A stretch of 64,000 bases of DNA, from the NCBI GenBank assembly GCA_022402535.1, contig JAKRSD010000007.1, positions 139,110-203,109 of the forward strand, given 5' to 3'. Positions 23,294 through 32,945 of this stretch are shown in pieces. The position numbers and the translations under genes were made by a program. This stretch comes from Flavobacteriales bacterium (GTDB lineage Bacteria > Bacteroidota > Bacteroidia > CAIKAF01). Positions within the stretch are counted from its first letter, which is position 1. Every line of letters begins with the position of its first letter. A model generated the notes under the pieces. That model was not told the origin of the DNA, did no database searches, and saw only the letters and a list, made by a program, of their open reading frames with translations.

Positions 23294-24988
23294 ATGAATA
23301 GTTCAATCTTTTTTATGCGCAGATGCCTGGTATTCATTTCTGCATTTCTATTATACGGTTTGGTTTCGGCCCAGTATCTGGGCTCCAAAGTAACCGAATC
23401 ACTCAAAAAACATGTGTATTTTCTGGCTTCCGATAAGCTGGAAGGCCGGCTTCCGGGTACCGCCGGCGAAGAAGAAGCCGCACGATACATTTCAACCCAA
23501 TTCAAAAAAGCGGGAGTAAAGCCGGGAGGCGAAAACGGTTCTTGGTTCAAACCCTTTCAATTTACCGACAAAGTGGTGGCCGACAACAGTTGTACACTTT
23601 CAGTAAATGAAAAAAACTATACACTCAATTCCGATTTTTGGCCTATGGCATTTTCGGGAAACGGAACATACAGCGGATCCGGAGTATATGTACGTTACGG
23701 CATTACTAATCCCGAAAAGGAATACGATGATTATAAAGCCTTCTCAGACGCCGAACTGAAGGGGAAAGTGTTTATCATAGAACTTTCTTCGCCTGATGGA
23801 ATACACCCGCATTCGGCCCACATCAAATATTCTGCTCCTGAAACCAAGGTAAAACTGGCCCTAGAAAAAGGCGCATCGGCCGTAATTTTTATTGATAACC
23901 GCAAAGACACCGAAACACCTTCTAAATCCTTGTCAAAAAATATACAGCCCGAAAATATTCCGGTCGTACTTGCCGAAGGATTGCTTCCCAAAATATTGAG
24001 TGAATCTGTTTTAGAAAAAATAGAACTGAATATAAAAATCAACCGGGTAACCGGGAAGGGAAAAAACGTGGTCGGATTTATTGACAATGGGGCCGCACAA
24101 AACGTAATTATCGGAGCCCATTACGACCATTTAGGATGGGGTAGTGAAGGTTCTTTGTACAATGGAGAACCGGCTATTCATAACGGAGCCGACGACAATG
24201 CTTCGGGTACTGCGGCGCTAATTGAAATAGGAAAATACCTGGCCAAAAAAGGTCCAAAAAACAATAATTATATTCTGGTGGCTTTTTCTGCCGAAGAAAA
24301 AGGACTGCTGGGTTCCAATGATTTTGTAAAGTCTTCGCTATTCGATCCCGCCAAAGCCAATTACATGATTAATATGGACATGGTGGGAAGATTAGAAAAC
24401 GATCAGATTGCCGTGAATGCCGTGGGCACTTCCTCTATGTGGGGCAATAACCTGAATGCCGTGAAAGCCGGAAATTTGAAAATTAAAACATCCGAAAGCG
24501 GCATCGGTCCTTCTGACCATACTTCTTTCTATTTAAAAGATATTCCGGTCTTGCACTTTTTCACCGGAACCCATGCCGATTATCATAAACCCAGCGACGA
24601 TGCCGAAAAAATAAATTTTGAAGGCATGAACCGCATCGGAAATTTCATCATTGACCTTATCACGGCATTAGACGGTCAGGGCAAATTAGATTTTGTAAAA
24701 ACTAAAGAAGCCGAGAGTACGAAAGCCCCCCGATTCAGTGTTACTTTAGGCATTGTTCCCGATTATATGTACGACGGACAAGGTGTTAAAGCCGATGGTG
24801 TAACCGACGGCAAACCGGCTCAGGCAGCAGGAGTAAAAGCCGGCGATGTGCTAATCCGCTTAGGAGATTACACCATCCATGATATGAAAAGTTATATGGA
24901 AGCTTTAGGAAAGTTTAAAAAAGGAGATTCCACTGAATTGGAAGTGATGCGTAATGGTCAAACCCTTATTTTAAACGTACAGTTTTAA
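23294..24988 (+). CDS. Secreted M28-family metallopeptidase with C-terminal PDZ domain
   Basis: 564 aa with a signal peptide (about 1-26, ending VSAQ). A PA-like inserted domain spans about 95-240, then the M28 zinc-aminopeptidase core: GAHYDHLG (about 274-281), NGADDNASG (about 298), FSAEEKG (about 330), NMDMVG (about 360) and THADYHKPSDD (about 426). A PDZ domain (about 475-564) ends the protein. It probably trims peptides in the periplasm or at the cell surface. It is the first gene right of the ssrA element and is followed by a terminator at 25031. Confidence 0.92.
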   Translation: MNSSIFFMRRCLVFISAFLLYGLVSAQYLGSKVTESLKKHVYFLASDKLEGRLPGTAGEEEAARYISTQFKKAGVKPGGENGSWFKPFQFTDKVVADNSCTLSVNEKNYTLNSDFWPMAFSGNGTYSGSGVYVRYGITNPEKEYDDYKAFSDAELKGKVFIIELSSPDGIHPHSAHIKYSAPETKVKLALEKGASAVIFIDNRKDTETPSKSLSKNIQPENIPVVLAEGLLPKILSESVLEKIELNIKINRVTGKGKNVVGFIDNGAAQNVIIGAHYDHLGWGSEGSLYNGEPAIHNGADDNASGTAALIEIGKYLAKKGPKNNNYILVAFSAEEKGLLGSNDFVKSSLFDPAKANYMINMDMVGRLENDQIAVNAVGTSSMWGNNLNAVKAGNLKIKTSESGIGPSDHTSFYLKDIPVLHFFTGTHADYHKPSDDAEKINFEGMNRIGNFIIDLITALDGQGKLDFVKTKEAESTKAPRFSVTLGIVPDYMYDGQGVKADGVTDGKPAQAAGVKAGDVLIRLGDYTIHDMKSYMEALGKFKKGDSTELEVMRNGQTLILNVQF

Positions 24989-25030
24989 AAAACACGGCCT
25001 TAAGGTTCCCGTTATATTCAGCCTCAATTT

Positions 25031-25063
25031 AAAGCCGAAAAAAAAATTTTCGGCTTTTTTATT
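25031..25063 (+). terminator. Hairpin terminator after the M28 peptidase gene
   Basis: AAAGCCGAAAA pairs with TTTTCGGCTTT and is followed by more T residues. It separates the peptidase from the 25224 gene, which must therefore have its own promoter in 25065-25223. A TACTACTTTGG stretch near 25182 is a candidate, with an imperfect match. Confidence 0.8.
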
Positions 25064-25223
25064 TCTTTTAGTTTATCCGCTTATTAAACCGGCCCATCAC
25101 CCTTTTATTGAATAAAAACAGGATTTCATAAAGCGAAAACCCGGTTTCGTCAAGTGGACTATATCCTGATTTGCCCAAATACTACTTTGGCAATCAATTT
25201 TTGAAAACATAGTTAAACCAAAT

Positions 25224-28200
25224 ATGAGTACCTATTTCTTAGTACATCTAACATTACCCTCTGAATTCCAACGCTTTTCTTTTAAAGTATTTGCTACGGA
25301 TGCTTCAGGTAAAATCATCACGGGCGAAGGATATTCTCTTGAAAAAAGTGGATATGTCCAAATTCCTGTTGTAGAAGGCATCGGATCTTATTTTCCGTAC
25401 AGGTTAGTCTTGCGCAATGGGGTTAAAACAGCCGGATTTTTAGAAATTCCCGACAAAAAAACACTTGCTGTTTCTTTACTTTCAGAAAAAACGGGCTTGC
25501 AATACGACAAAGCGCTTTGTTTTAAAATGGTTGAATGGGGGCAAATCCAATTTAACCCGACCCTGATAACTGATTACAAACCGATAAAAGAACCGGATAT
25601 GAATATGAAAGAAGAAACTCAGGAACCTACTGTAATCCTCAGTATGCCTAAAAAAGTAGAAAGCTTGAAAGAATATCCCATAAAAGGAAGAATCATTGAT
25701 AAAAAAGGAGAGCCCTTCAAAGCGGCTACTTTTATTATTTATGTGCAGGATCATACTAAAACGGAAGAAGAAGGACGATACTTTCCCTTATTAACTGCAC
25801 ATACCGACCAACTCGGTTCTTTTCAGATTTCGGTACAAAACAAATCGTATTCTGGAGCCAAAATCACGGTGGGTGCAGCCTATGATGAACCCATTGAAAT
25901 TAATCTGACGCAAGAAGGCAAATTGCCCGAGTTCACCTTGGTGGTGACGGATTATCCTGTAGAAGCGTATAAATCTGTTGACGACGACGATTGCGGATGT
26001 GGAGTTCCGCCAGACAGACTGCCCGAAATGGAAGATCTCCTGAACCCCGACAACAAATACCAACAAGATATCGGCGGATCGTGTGTGAATTTTACCACAC
26101 CCAACCGGGCTTTGGAAGAGTTTTCGTTTTATAAAATTGTCAGAACCACTGACCCTGAAGTAGTATCGCAGGAAATCCTGTTTCAGATAGAAGCAATTAA
26201 TGAGCAGCTCCGCAATTTGAGGAGTCAACTGCTAAACCTACAGCGGTATAAATCGGCGGCCGTTTATGAAAACACGCAAAAACTTGCCGGTAAAGGCGTT
26301 AATCCCAACACCCCTACTCAACCCATGGCCGGCTCCGAAACCGAAATCCGTAATCTGGAAAATCAGATTGCAGACCTGGAGGGTAAGCGGAATGCCCTAT
26401 ACAGAGGTGCAAGCGGACGCAGAAGTTTAGGTATGGAATTCAGCGTAGATTGGGATCAGACTCCCACTACTTTTCAGGCAACGACCATTGCACACGGGCA
26501 TATATTAGAATTCAGACAGGTATGGCGTGCCGACGGATACAGCATGGGAGACCTGTTGTATTCACTTCCCTTGGCCCCCGGCCAAAAAAAGCAAATCGCC
26601 ATTTTTGATTGGGACAGAAGGGAATCGGCATCCAGAACTGAAGACCAGACTCAGGAAGAATCACTTCAGAATACGTTGAGCAGAGACCGCGATGTTTCAG
26701 ACATCGTAAAATCTACCCTTAATGAATCATTGGAAGGAAGCAGTTCCAGCAACAGCAACAGCACCACGAAAAGTATAAGTGCCACGATGGGTACGCCGCC
26801 GGTATCTCCCGTTTCTGCCAGCGTAACGGCCGGAATCAGCAACACAAAAAGCTCTGCCAGCAGCGAATCGAGCCAACAATCATCCCGGGACTTAGCAGCT
26901 AGCTCCATGCAACAGCTGCGCGATAAAACCATGCAGAGTGCTTCTTCTTTACGCTCTCAGCGTTCTACGGTTATACAAGCCGTGAATCAGGGCGAAAGCA
27001 TGAACGTGACTACTGAGTCCGTAGCTAACTATAACCACTGCCATGCCATCACTATTCAATATTTCGAGGTGTTAAGGCATTTTGCCCTTTCTACCGAATT
27101 GGCCGATGTAAAAGAATGTCTGTTTGTCCCACTGCCCATGACATTGTTTGACAATGCCAAGGTGATGCGCTGGCGCGAAATATTAGTAAAAGCTGTTGGA
27201 AACAGATGGTTTCTGAGAGGTTTTGATGCCGTAGCCAGAGCCGAACAGGCCCGGATTGAAGGCCCTAATACCACAGCCTATGCCGATTTGCCGCCCACAC
27301 GGTACTGTGATGAGCGCTTCACATACATTGATGTGAAAATCCGCTTGCGTTGCCATTTAGCCCGACCTGCAGAAATATATCCTGCCGACACCCCCACTCT
27401 CCAAACCCTCATGACCACCACGGCAACGGGTATTTTCGGAATCACCTCGCCTCAGGTTTTGCTGGAAGAAGCGCAAAAAGCCGCTTTGCTGAATCACCCC
27501 GCCGATTTGGATAATTGGAGAGTGCAGATTGGATTTATTCCCGGTTGGACGCATATAAGAAACCGCGTACTGAACGCTCCGCGCGAACAGAGAGATATAG
27601 TTTTTCAGCAAGAAATTGAAGCTGCGGATTGGATCAGTCATTTTATCGACAAAACGGTTCTTTCATTGGAAGGCATACTTCCCATTCCCGGTTCGCTGAG
27701 AATACTAAACCGGAGTAATCCTAAAATTGACAAATTCAGAAACGGAAGTGCCGGAAGAGGAACTGAAGTAACCGTAGGCGTAACATATAATGAACCTGCC
27801 GGAGTTCCTATTACCAGAGAAAGAATCAGCAAACTGACCTACCAGATTGCCTATGTAGGCGGAAACACGCCAGCCATCACGCAAATGCCCGACGGAACAA
27901 GTATCCGTATGGTTGGCGGCTCGGGAAGATACCGCACCCGTACATTCAGCGGGTTATTGTTTAATGAGTTCACTTCTCCGCTGGATTTGGCCCAGGGCGA
28001 CCGTATCGACATTCCCACACCGCTCACGCACGAAGAAATGCGAAATCCGCGCCAGGAACTGGAAAGAGCCAGAGTGGAACTGCTTCAACACCTGAACAAC
28101 AACCTGGAGGTATACCACAGCTGGCTGTTTTACTACATGAGCCCTGAAAGAAGATACATGATGCTGGATGGAATTCAGGTAAAAGTACCGAACCGGCATA

Positions 28201-29366
28201 TTCCCGGACAACCACAGCCCGGTCCGAATGATTTTACCATGCGAAGTGTGGCTTCCGTGGTAGAAAACCGGATTATCAGCATTGTGGGCAACACCATGGT
28301 GATGCCGGTAGCAAGCGGATTTAATTTAGATCCGACCTTCCGTTACGATGATGATTTGGTTACGCTGGACGACGGAAGAAAAGTATCTCTGCTGATGTAT
28401 CATTACATGCCTGAAAAAGGATTCAAATCAGCTCCATTCCGAATCAGTGTACCTACTAAAGGCGTATTTGCTGAGGCCGTAACGGGAGCCTGTAATTCAT
28501 GCGAAAAAATTGATGATACCCGGTTCTGGAAGTGGGAAGAACACCCGATTCCGGACAGTCCTACCGGAATTCAGACGATCAGTACCGACAGTCGCCGGGC
28601 AGAAGTAGGCAACCTGCAGGCCAAGGAGTTTGCCCAACCTATGGTGAACATTCAAAATGCACCTGAAGCCCCTGCTTATGGAGGAGTTGCCGCTGCCTTA
28701 GAAGCCATTACAAAAAATGATGCATTCCGCGATGCCACCGGATTAGCGGGAACTCAGGAGTTAGTAAAAGAAGGCTTAAAAGCCAGCGGTGAGGCTCAGA
28801 AACATGCCATGGAAAAAGCGGCCGAAATTACCAAGCAGGCCATGAATCAGAAGAACAATCAATCGCTTACCCAACAGATCAAAAACTCCGGTTTACCCAA
28901 AGAAAAACAGCAGGAACTGATGGAAGAGCTGCTTCGTTCGCAGATATCCGGAAAAACCCAAAAGGACGACCCGAACAAGGGCGGAGGGGAAAAGCCTAAA
29001 AAACCCGTTTACGGTCCTGATTCCATGAAAGTAGTGGCAAGTGGCTCAGAACAGGGAAAAGGAGACTTTGTTCAATATGCCGACGGGCGTAAAGTTTATG
29101 TGGACGATGACGGAAATGCCGTTGACATGGGTAAAAAAGGTAAAGACGAGTTCGGGAATTATACAATAGATAAATATGGCCGTAAAATCTATGACGGAGA
29201 TACAACCGAAGGAGGATCGGCTGCCATCTCACCAAGAAATTATACCGACAACCAACAGGATGCTCTCAGAAGCACGGCTCTCAACGAAATGAATCAAATT
29301 ATTCAAAACTTCAATAATCAATTTCCTGCACAGGATTTAGATGATAATAACCAACCTACCGCATAA
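25224..29366 (+). CDS. Unknown 1380-aa protein paired with a caspase-like protease
   Basis: I do not recognise this family. There is no signal peptide, transmembrane segment or T9SS tail, so it is probably cytoplasmic. Visible parts are an N-terminal beta-rich region; a carboxypeptidase-regulatory-like beta-sandwich (about 150-245, KGRIIDKKGEPF); an Asp-Cys cluster DDDDCGCG (about 253); coiled coils (about 316-395); a motif-like block with HGHILEFRQVWRADGYSMGD then YSLPLAPGQKKQ (about 424-460); a Ser/Thr/Gln-rich linker (about 500-590); a CHAITIQYFEVLRHF block (about 606); a long beta-rich C-terminal half with GVFAEAVTGACNSCEK (about 1083); Ala/Lys-rich helices (about 1150-1240); and a charged tail. 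The caspase gene follows after 20 nt. It may be a scaffold, sensor or substrate of that protease. Confidence 0.85.
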   Translation: MSTYFLVHLTLPSEFQRFSFKVFATDASGKIITGEGYSLEKSGYVQIPVVEGIGSYFPYRLVLRNGVKTAGFLEIPDKKTLAVSLLSEKTGLQYDKALCFKMVEWGQIQFNPTLITDYKPIKEPDMNMKEETQEPTVILSMPKKVESLKEYPIKGRIIDKKGEPFKAATFIIYVQDHTKTEEEGRYFPLLTAHTDQLGSFQISVQNKSYSGAKITVGAAYDEPIEINLTQEGKLPEFTLVVTDYPVEAYKSVDDDDCGCGVPPDRLPEMEDLLNPDNKYQQDIGGSCVNFTTPNRALEEFSFYKIVRTTDPEVVSQEILFQIEAINEQLRNLRSQLLNLQRYKSAAVYENTQKLAGKGVNPNTPTQPMAGSETEIRNLENQIADLEGKRNALYRGASGRRSLGMEFSVDWDQTPTTFQATTIAHGHILEFRQVWRADGYSMGDLLYSLPLAPGQKKQIAIFDWDRRESASRTEDQTQEESLQNTLSRDRDVSDIVKSTLNESLEGSSSSNSNSTTKSISATMGTPPVSPVSASVTAGISNTKSSASSESSQQSSRDLAASSMQQLRDKTMQSASSLRSQRSTVIQAVNQGESMNVTTESVANYNHCHAITIQYFEVLRHFALSTELADVKECLFVPLPMTLFDNAKVMRWREILVKAVGNRWFLRGFDAVARAEQARIEGPNTTAYADLPPTRYCDERFTYIDVKIRLRCHLARPAEIYPADTPTLQTLMTTTATGIFGITSPQVLLEEAQKAALLNHPADLDNWRVQIGFIPGWTHIRNRVLNAPREQRDIVFQQEIEAADWISHFIDKTVLSLEGILPIPGSLRILNRSNPKIDKFRNGSAGRGTEVTVGVTYNEPAGVPITRERISKLTYQIAYVGGNTPAITQMPDGTSIRMVGGSGRYRTRTFSGLLFNEFTSPLDLAQGDRIDIPTPLTHEEMRNPRQELERARVELLQHLNNNLEVYHSWLFYYMSPERRYMMLDGIQVKVPNRHIPGQPQPGPNDFTMRSVASVVENRIISIVGNTMVMPVASGFNLDPTFRYDDDLVTLDDGRKVSLLMYHYMPEKGFKSAPFRISVPTKGVFAEAVTGACNSCEKIDDTRFWKWEEHPIPDSPTGIQTISTDSRRAEVGNLQAKEFAQPMVNIQNAPEAPAYGGVAAALEAITKNDAFRDATGLAGTQELVKEGLKASGEAQKHAMEKAAEITKQAMNQKNNQSLTQQIKNSGLPKEKQQELMEELLRSQISGKTQKDDPNKGGGEKPKKPVYGPDSMKVVASGSEQGKGDFVQYADGRKVYVDDDGNAVDMGKKGKDEFGNYTIDKYGRKIYDGDTTEGGSAAISPRNYTDNQQDALRSTALNEMNQIIQNFNNQFPAQDLDDNNQPTA

Positions 29367-29386
29367 CATACTTAATCATACCATTT

Positions 29387-30436
29387 ATGAGCGTACAAGC
29401 ACAACAAGAAGCTGCAAGCCCCAATCCAAGCGGATTTTATAATAACGGACGGGCACTGATTGTGTCTATTCAAGATTTTAGAAGGCTAAGAAACACTTTG
29501 AGAAGTAAGGGATTGGACGGGTATTACGGACCATTAGGATATACACATGAATCAGGCGAGTTTTTCAAAGAGATTTTGAAATTTCAATCGGGTTCATGGG
29601 GCGCCAAAGATTATGCTTCCAGAAACTACAGGATGATACAAGACAGTGATGCCACCTATCTGAATATTATCTCCGGTATTTTAACATTAGCTTCTGAGGC
29701 TGTTCCCGGAGATGTAGTTACCATCACCTTCTCTACTCATGGTGAATCTGTTCCGACAAGCAGCAGAACCGACCAAAAAATCAACCTGAATTATGTGGCA
29801 TTATATGATGAATTCCTAAGCGAGTTTGAATTATATGTATTGCTGAGACTATTTAAAAAAGGGGTGAGAATTTTTGTGTGTTTTGATTGTTGTCATTCGG
29901 GCTCCTGGATGAATTTTAATCAGTTAGATTATTACGATGCCACTGCAACCTTGAGCAATATCATGGCAAAACTTGAAAATACGGGAAATCGGTGGGCCTC
30001 TGAACTGCTTAAACAAAATTACTCCAACATGGTAGAAAACTTTGATATCTCTGCAAGTGCATGTATGGTAGGAGGATTAAGGGATGCCGTTCCGATGAAT
30101 GACTATTTAAACAGTGCCCGATTTTATTTATATAATCTTGCGGATGAAAATAGAGAGATGCCTATCCGCGAATTTATTTCTAGAACGAGGTCTGTTATTT
30201 ACAAAGCCATGGAAAATAATTATAGGCTGAAAATAGGGTCTATTTTTCCTTATTGGTTTGCATTGTATGAAGAATATGTAGAAAAAAAGAAAAATCCTGT
30301 TGTAGACGAAAGTCTTGTTTACAACCCCAATAATTCAAAACATGTAACTGTGGTTCGATACTTCTGCCCCACTGTAGGCTTTATCGGAAAAGACACCGAT
30401 ATTTTTGACGAAGTACCCGCATTCGGATTGTATTAA
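29387..30436 (+). CDS. Caspase-family cysteine protease (peptidase C14)
   Basis: 349 aa with no signal peptide. The p20-like caspase fold shows GRALIVSIQDF (21-31), the catalytic His118 in TFSTHGES and the catalytic Cys169 in FVCFDCCHSGSW (Cys168 precedes it). Strand-helix repeats follow, and a C-terminal segment of about 100 aa is unassigned. Orthocaspases and metacaspases normally cleave after Arg or Lys; specificity cannot be read here. It lies 20 nt behind the 1380-aa gene on the same strand and stops 1 nt from the convergent M28 gene, so the two-gene operon is complete in the window. Confidence 0.9.
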   Translation: MSVQAQQEAASPNPSGFYNNGRALIVSIQDFRRLRNTLRSKGLDGYYGPLGYTHESGEFFKEILKFQSGSWGAKDYASRNYRMIQDSDATYLNIISGILTLASEAVPGDVVTITFSTHGESVPTSSRTDQKINLNYVALYDEFLSEFELYVLLRLFKKGVRIFVCFDCCHSGSWMNFNQLDYYDATATLSNIMAKLENTGNRWASELLKQNYSNMVENFDISASACMVGGLRDAVPMNDYLNSARFYLYNLADENREMPIREFISRTRSVIYKAMENNYRLKIGSIFPYWFALYEEYVEKKKNPVVDESLVYNPNNSKHVTVVRYFCPTVGFIGKDTDIFDEVPAFGLY

Positions 30437-30437
30437 C

Positions 30438-31826
30438 TTACCAGGGATGTTGGTCTATCAGGTAAACCAACGCCGTGATAGCTGCGGAACCTAAATCGAG
30501 TTCGCGCTTATTGACCTTATCAAAAGTGTCACTGGCGGCATGGTGATAATCAAAATATCGCTGGTCGTCGGGGCGGTAGCCGAACAACGCTACGGGTCCG
30601 TTTGCCTTCAAAGGGCCTATATCGGCACCGCTTCCACCTTCTATAAAACGATGCAAGAGATAGGGCTCCAATAAAGGAATCCAACTCATTAAAGCCCTGC
30701 CGGCTTTCATATTGTTTTCAAAGGTAAAGCCTCTGGGGGTAAATCCTCCCGCATCGCTTTCAATAGCGGCCAAATGAACTTCCTTGTTCTTTTTAGCTTC
30801 TTCGGCATATTTCAGTGCTCCGCGTAACCCGTTTTCTTCATTCATAAATAGTACGGCTCGCAAGGAATGGCGGGGTTTATATCCAAGTGCCTTAAAGGTT
30901 CTAAGCATCTCCAGAGATTGCACACAACCTGCCCCGTCATCGTGGGCTCCGTGGCCCACGTCCCATGAGTCTAAATGTCCGCCGGCGATAATATATTCAT
31001 CGGGTTTTTCACTGCCGCGGATTTCACCGATTACGTTGTATGAAAGTTTTTCTGGATATGATTGGCAATGTAATACCATGGAAATCGAAACTTTTTTGCC
31101 CGAATTCAGCAGGTCATGCAGTTTCAGTGATGATGCAGTACCCAGAGCGGCACAGGGAATGGGGGTTACTCCGGCATCGAAACCGGTGTTTCCGGTATGT
31201 GGAAAATCATCGCCGGCATGGGTGAGCGAGCGTACCAGACAACCCACGGCTCCTTTTTTGGACGCTTCAGATGGACCAAACCTGCGTGCAGAATAATTTT
31301 CACCATAACAGGTAAAGGTGTGTATATGCGCTTTGTTGAAAGGCATATTAATAAATACTATTTTGCCTTCCACTTTTTCGCGGGGGAGTAATTTCAATTC
31401 TTCCACATCGGCAACTTCTATGACTTCTGCTGTTAATGTGCCTTGGGTGGAGGGAGAACTTCCCAGGGCTAAAAGTTCGAGTGGAATTTTTTCTTTTCCC
31501 CATTGTACATAGGCAATTTCAGGGGCACCCCGTTCCCAATGCGGCACCATAACCGGCTGAAGTATAACACGGTCCAGTCCTAATCCCTCCATGATGTTTT
31601 TTGCCCAGAATACTGCTTTTTCAGCCGATTCAGATCCACTGATCCGGTGCCCGATATTCAGACATAAATCACGAAGCCATTCGTATCCCTGCCCGTTTTT
31701 CAACACTTCGTCATATATTTTTCGAATCTCAAGCGAATCTTTAGTAAATACATGAGCGGGCGTGTTTTGAGAAAAAACGTCCGTGCAAAACATCAATAAA
31801 ATAGAGAATATCAGTACCTTTCTCAT
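30438..31826 (-). CDS. Secreted M28-family metallopeptidase with PA domain
   Basis: 462 aa from the ATG at 31826, with signal peptide MRKVLIFSILLMFCTDVFSQ. A protease-associated domain (about 130-260) precedes the zinc core: GGHLDSWDVGHGAHDDGAG-type ligands (about 293-310), FMNEENGLRG, ESDAGG, and YHHAASDTFD near the C terminus. It resembles carboxypeptidase Q/plasma glutamate carboxypeptidase-like enzymes. It converges on the caspase gene with one base between the stops and no terminator hairpin visible there. It is only distantly similar to the M28 protein at 23294 and lacks its PDZ domain. Confidence 0.92.
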   Translation of the reverse strand: MRKVLIFSILLMFCTDVFSQNTPAHVFTKDSLEIRKIYDEVLKNGQGYEWLRDLCLNIGHRISGSESAEKAVFWAKNIMEGLGLDRVILQPVMVPHWERGAPEIAYVQWGKEKIPLELLALGSSPSTQGTLTAEVIEVADVEELKLLPREKVEGKIVFINMPFNKAHIHTFTCYGENYSARRFGPSEASKKGAVGCLVRSLTHAGDDFPHTGNTGFDAGVTPIPCAALGTASSLKLHDLLNSGKKVSISMVLHCQSYPEKLSYNVIGEIRGSEKPDEYIIAGGHLDSWDVGHGAHDDGAGCVQSLEMLRTFKALGYKPRHSLRAVLFMNEENGLRGALKYAEEAKKNKEVHLAAIESDAGGFTPRGFTFENNMKAGRALMSWIPLLEPYLLHRFIEGGSGADIGPLKANGPVALFGYRPDDQRYFDYHHAASDTFDKVNKRELDLGSAAITALVYLIDQHPW

Positions 31827-31865
31827 AGGGCATGTGTTGTGTTTGCAAATAAACACATTACCCCC

Positions 31866-32873
31866 TTATCGCCCACTCAAATTCTTTGGAATTCTTCCTG
31901 ATTTTATACTTTCTGACCGGAGGGTTCGTCCCACAATCCGTTCATTCATGTTGCCCAGCTCCAAAAGTCTGTCTATGTCTATACCGGTTTCAATTCCCAT
32001 TTCATCCATCATCACCAGCATATCTTCCGAACTTACCAAACCCGTAAGATTAGGGTCTTTGTAATAGTATTCACCGGTGCCGGCTACGGGTACTCCATCC
32101 ACAAAATTGGCTGGTTGTCCACCAATTCCACCCAAAGTGGCTTCAAAGTTTGTCATTCCGGCCTGAAGAGCCGCTAAAACATTGGCCAATCCCCAACCTC
32201 TTGTGGTATGGAGGTGTACAATGTGCTTTTCGGTATTTCCGATTTTATCCTGAATTAAACTGAAATATCGAAAAATTCTGTCAGGCGAAGCGGAACCGTC
32301 ATGGTCGGCATGTTCCACATCTGATGCTCCGATTTCGAACCATCGTTTTGTAAATTCAACAGCCCTATTTAGTTCTGTCGGACCTTCAATAGGACAACCC
32401 CAAATGGTGCTAACGGTTCCATTCACTTTGATTCCTGCTTCTCTGGCGAGCGGAATATATTTTTCGCACATTTTCCAATAATCATGCAGGCTAAGGCCTG
32501 AATTTTTTTTATGATGCGACTCACTGGTAGAAACCATTACCAAAATTCTGTCCGGCCCCCAACCTTCTTCCCGAGCACGAATGGCTCTTTCAATGGCCTT
32601 TTCGCGGATAGTAACCGCCGTGAGGGTAACTTCCGGCAACAGATGTGCAATGCGTTTACTGCTCCGAATTCGTTTAAACACTTCATCTGCGTCTTTAAAC
32701 TGAGGCATACCTACCGGGTTACCCATATTAGTTACTTCCAAATGTCTGAATCCGGCAAGAATCAGTTCTTCGGCCAACCATACTTTGGCATCTGCAGAAA
32801 TGTATTTTTCTTCGTGCTGAAAGCCGTCGCGGATAGTAATATCTCCTACCGTAATTTTTGGGGGATAGTTCAT
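31866..32873 (-). CDS. HMG-CoA-lyase-like DRE-TIM metalloenzyme, non-canonical
   Basis: 335 aa. The DRE-TIM barrel shows ITIRDGFQHEE (Arg15-Asp16), EVTNMGNP, and the metal-binding HLHTTRG (His220, His222). In true HMG-CoA lyases the loop after this reads GGxGGCP with a catalytic cysteine; here it is GGIGGQP, with Gln253 in that place, and EHADHDGSASP is also unusual. It probably acts on another acyl-CoA or keto acid by aldol cleavage or condensation. A TACTTTTG box (32893-32900, minus) lies 19 nt upstream of the ATG. Confidence 0.85.
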   Translation of the reverse strand: MNYPPKITVGDITIRDGFQHEEKYISADAKVWLAEELILAGFRHLEVTNMGNPVGMPQFKDADEVFKRIRSSKRIAHLLPEVTLTAVTIREKAIERAIRAREEGWGPDRILVMVSTSESHHKKNSGLSLHDYWKMCEKYIPLAREAGIKVNGTVSTIWGCPIEGPTELNRAVEFTKRWFEIGASDVEHADHDGSASPDRIFRYFSLIQDKIGNTEKHIVHLHTTRGWGLANVLAALQAGMTNFEATLGGIGGQPANFVDGVPVAGTGEYYYKDPNLTGLVSSEDMLVMMDEMGIETGIDIDRLLELGNMNERIVGRTLRSESIKSGRIPKNLSGR

Positions 32874-32945
32874 GAATTGCGCTTTAAGGGCGCAAAAGTA
32901 TATTCAGTAATTGGGGATAATGTCCAACCGCCGTGGATGGGCGTT

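Noticed and set aside
24989-25223. A small gene between the M28 peptidase and the 1380-aa protein
   Set aside because: No open frame of useful length or coding pattern is visible. The stretch has a terminator and upstream regulatory sequence only.
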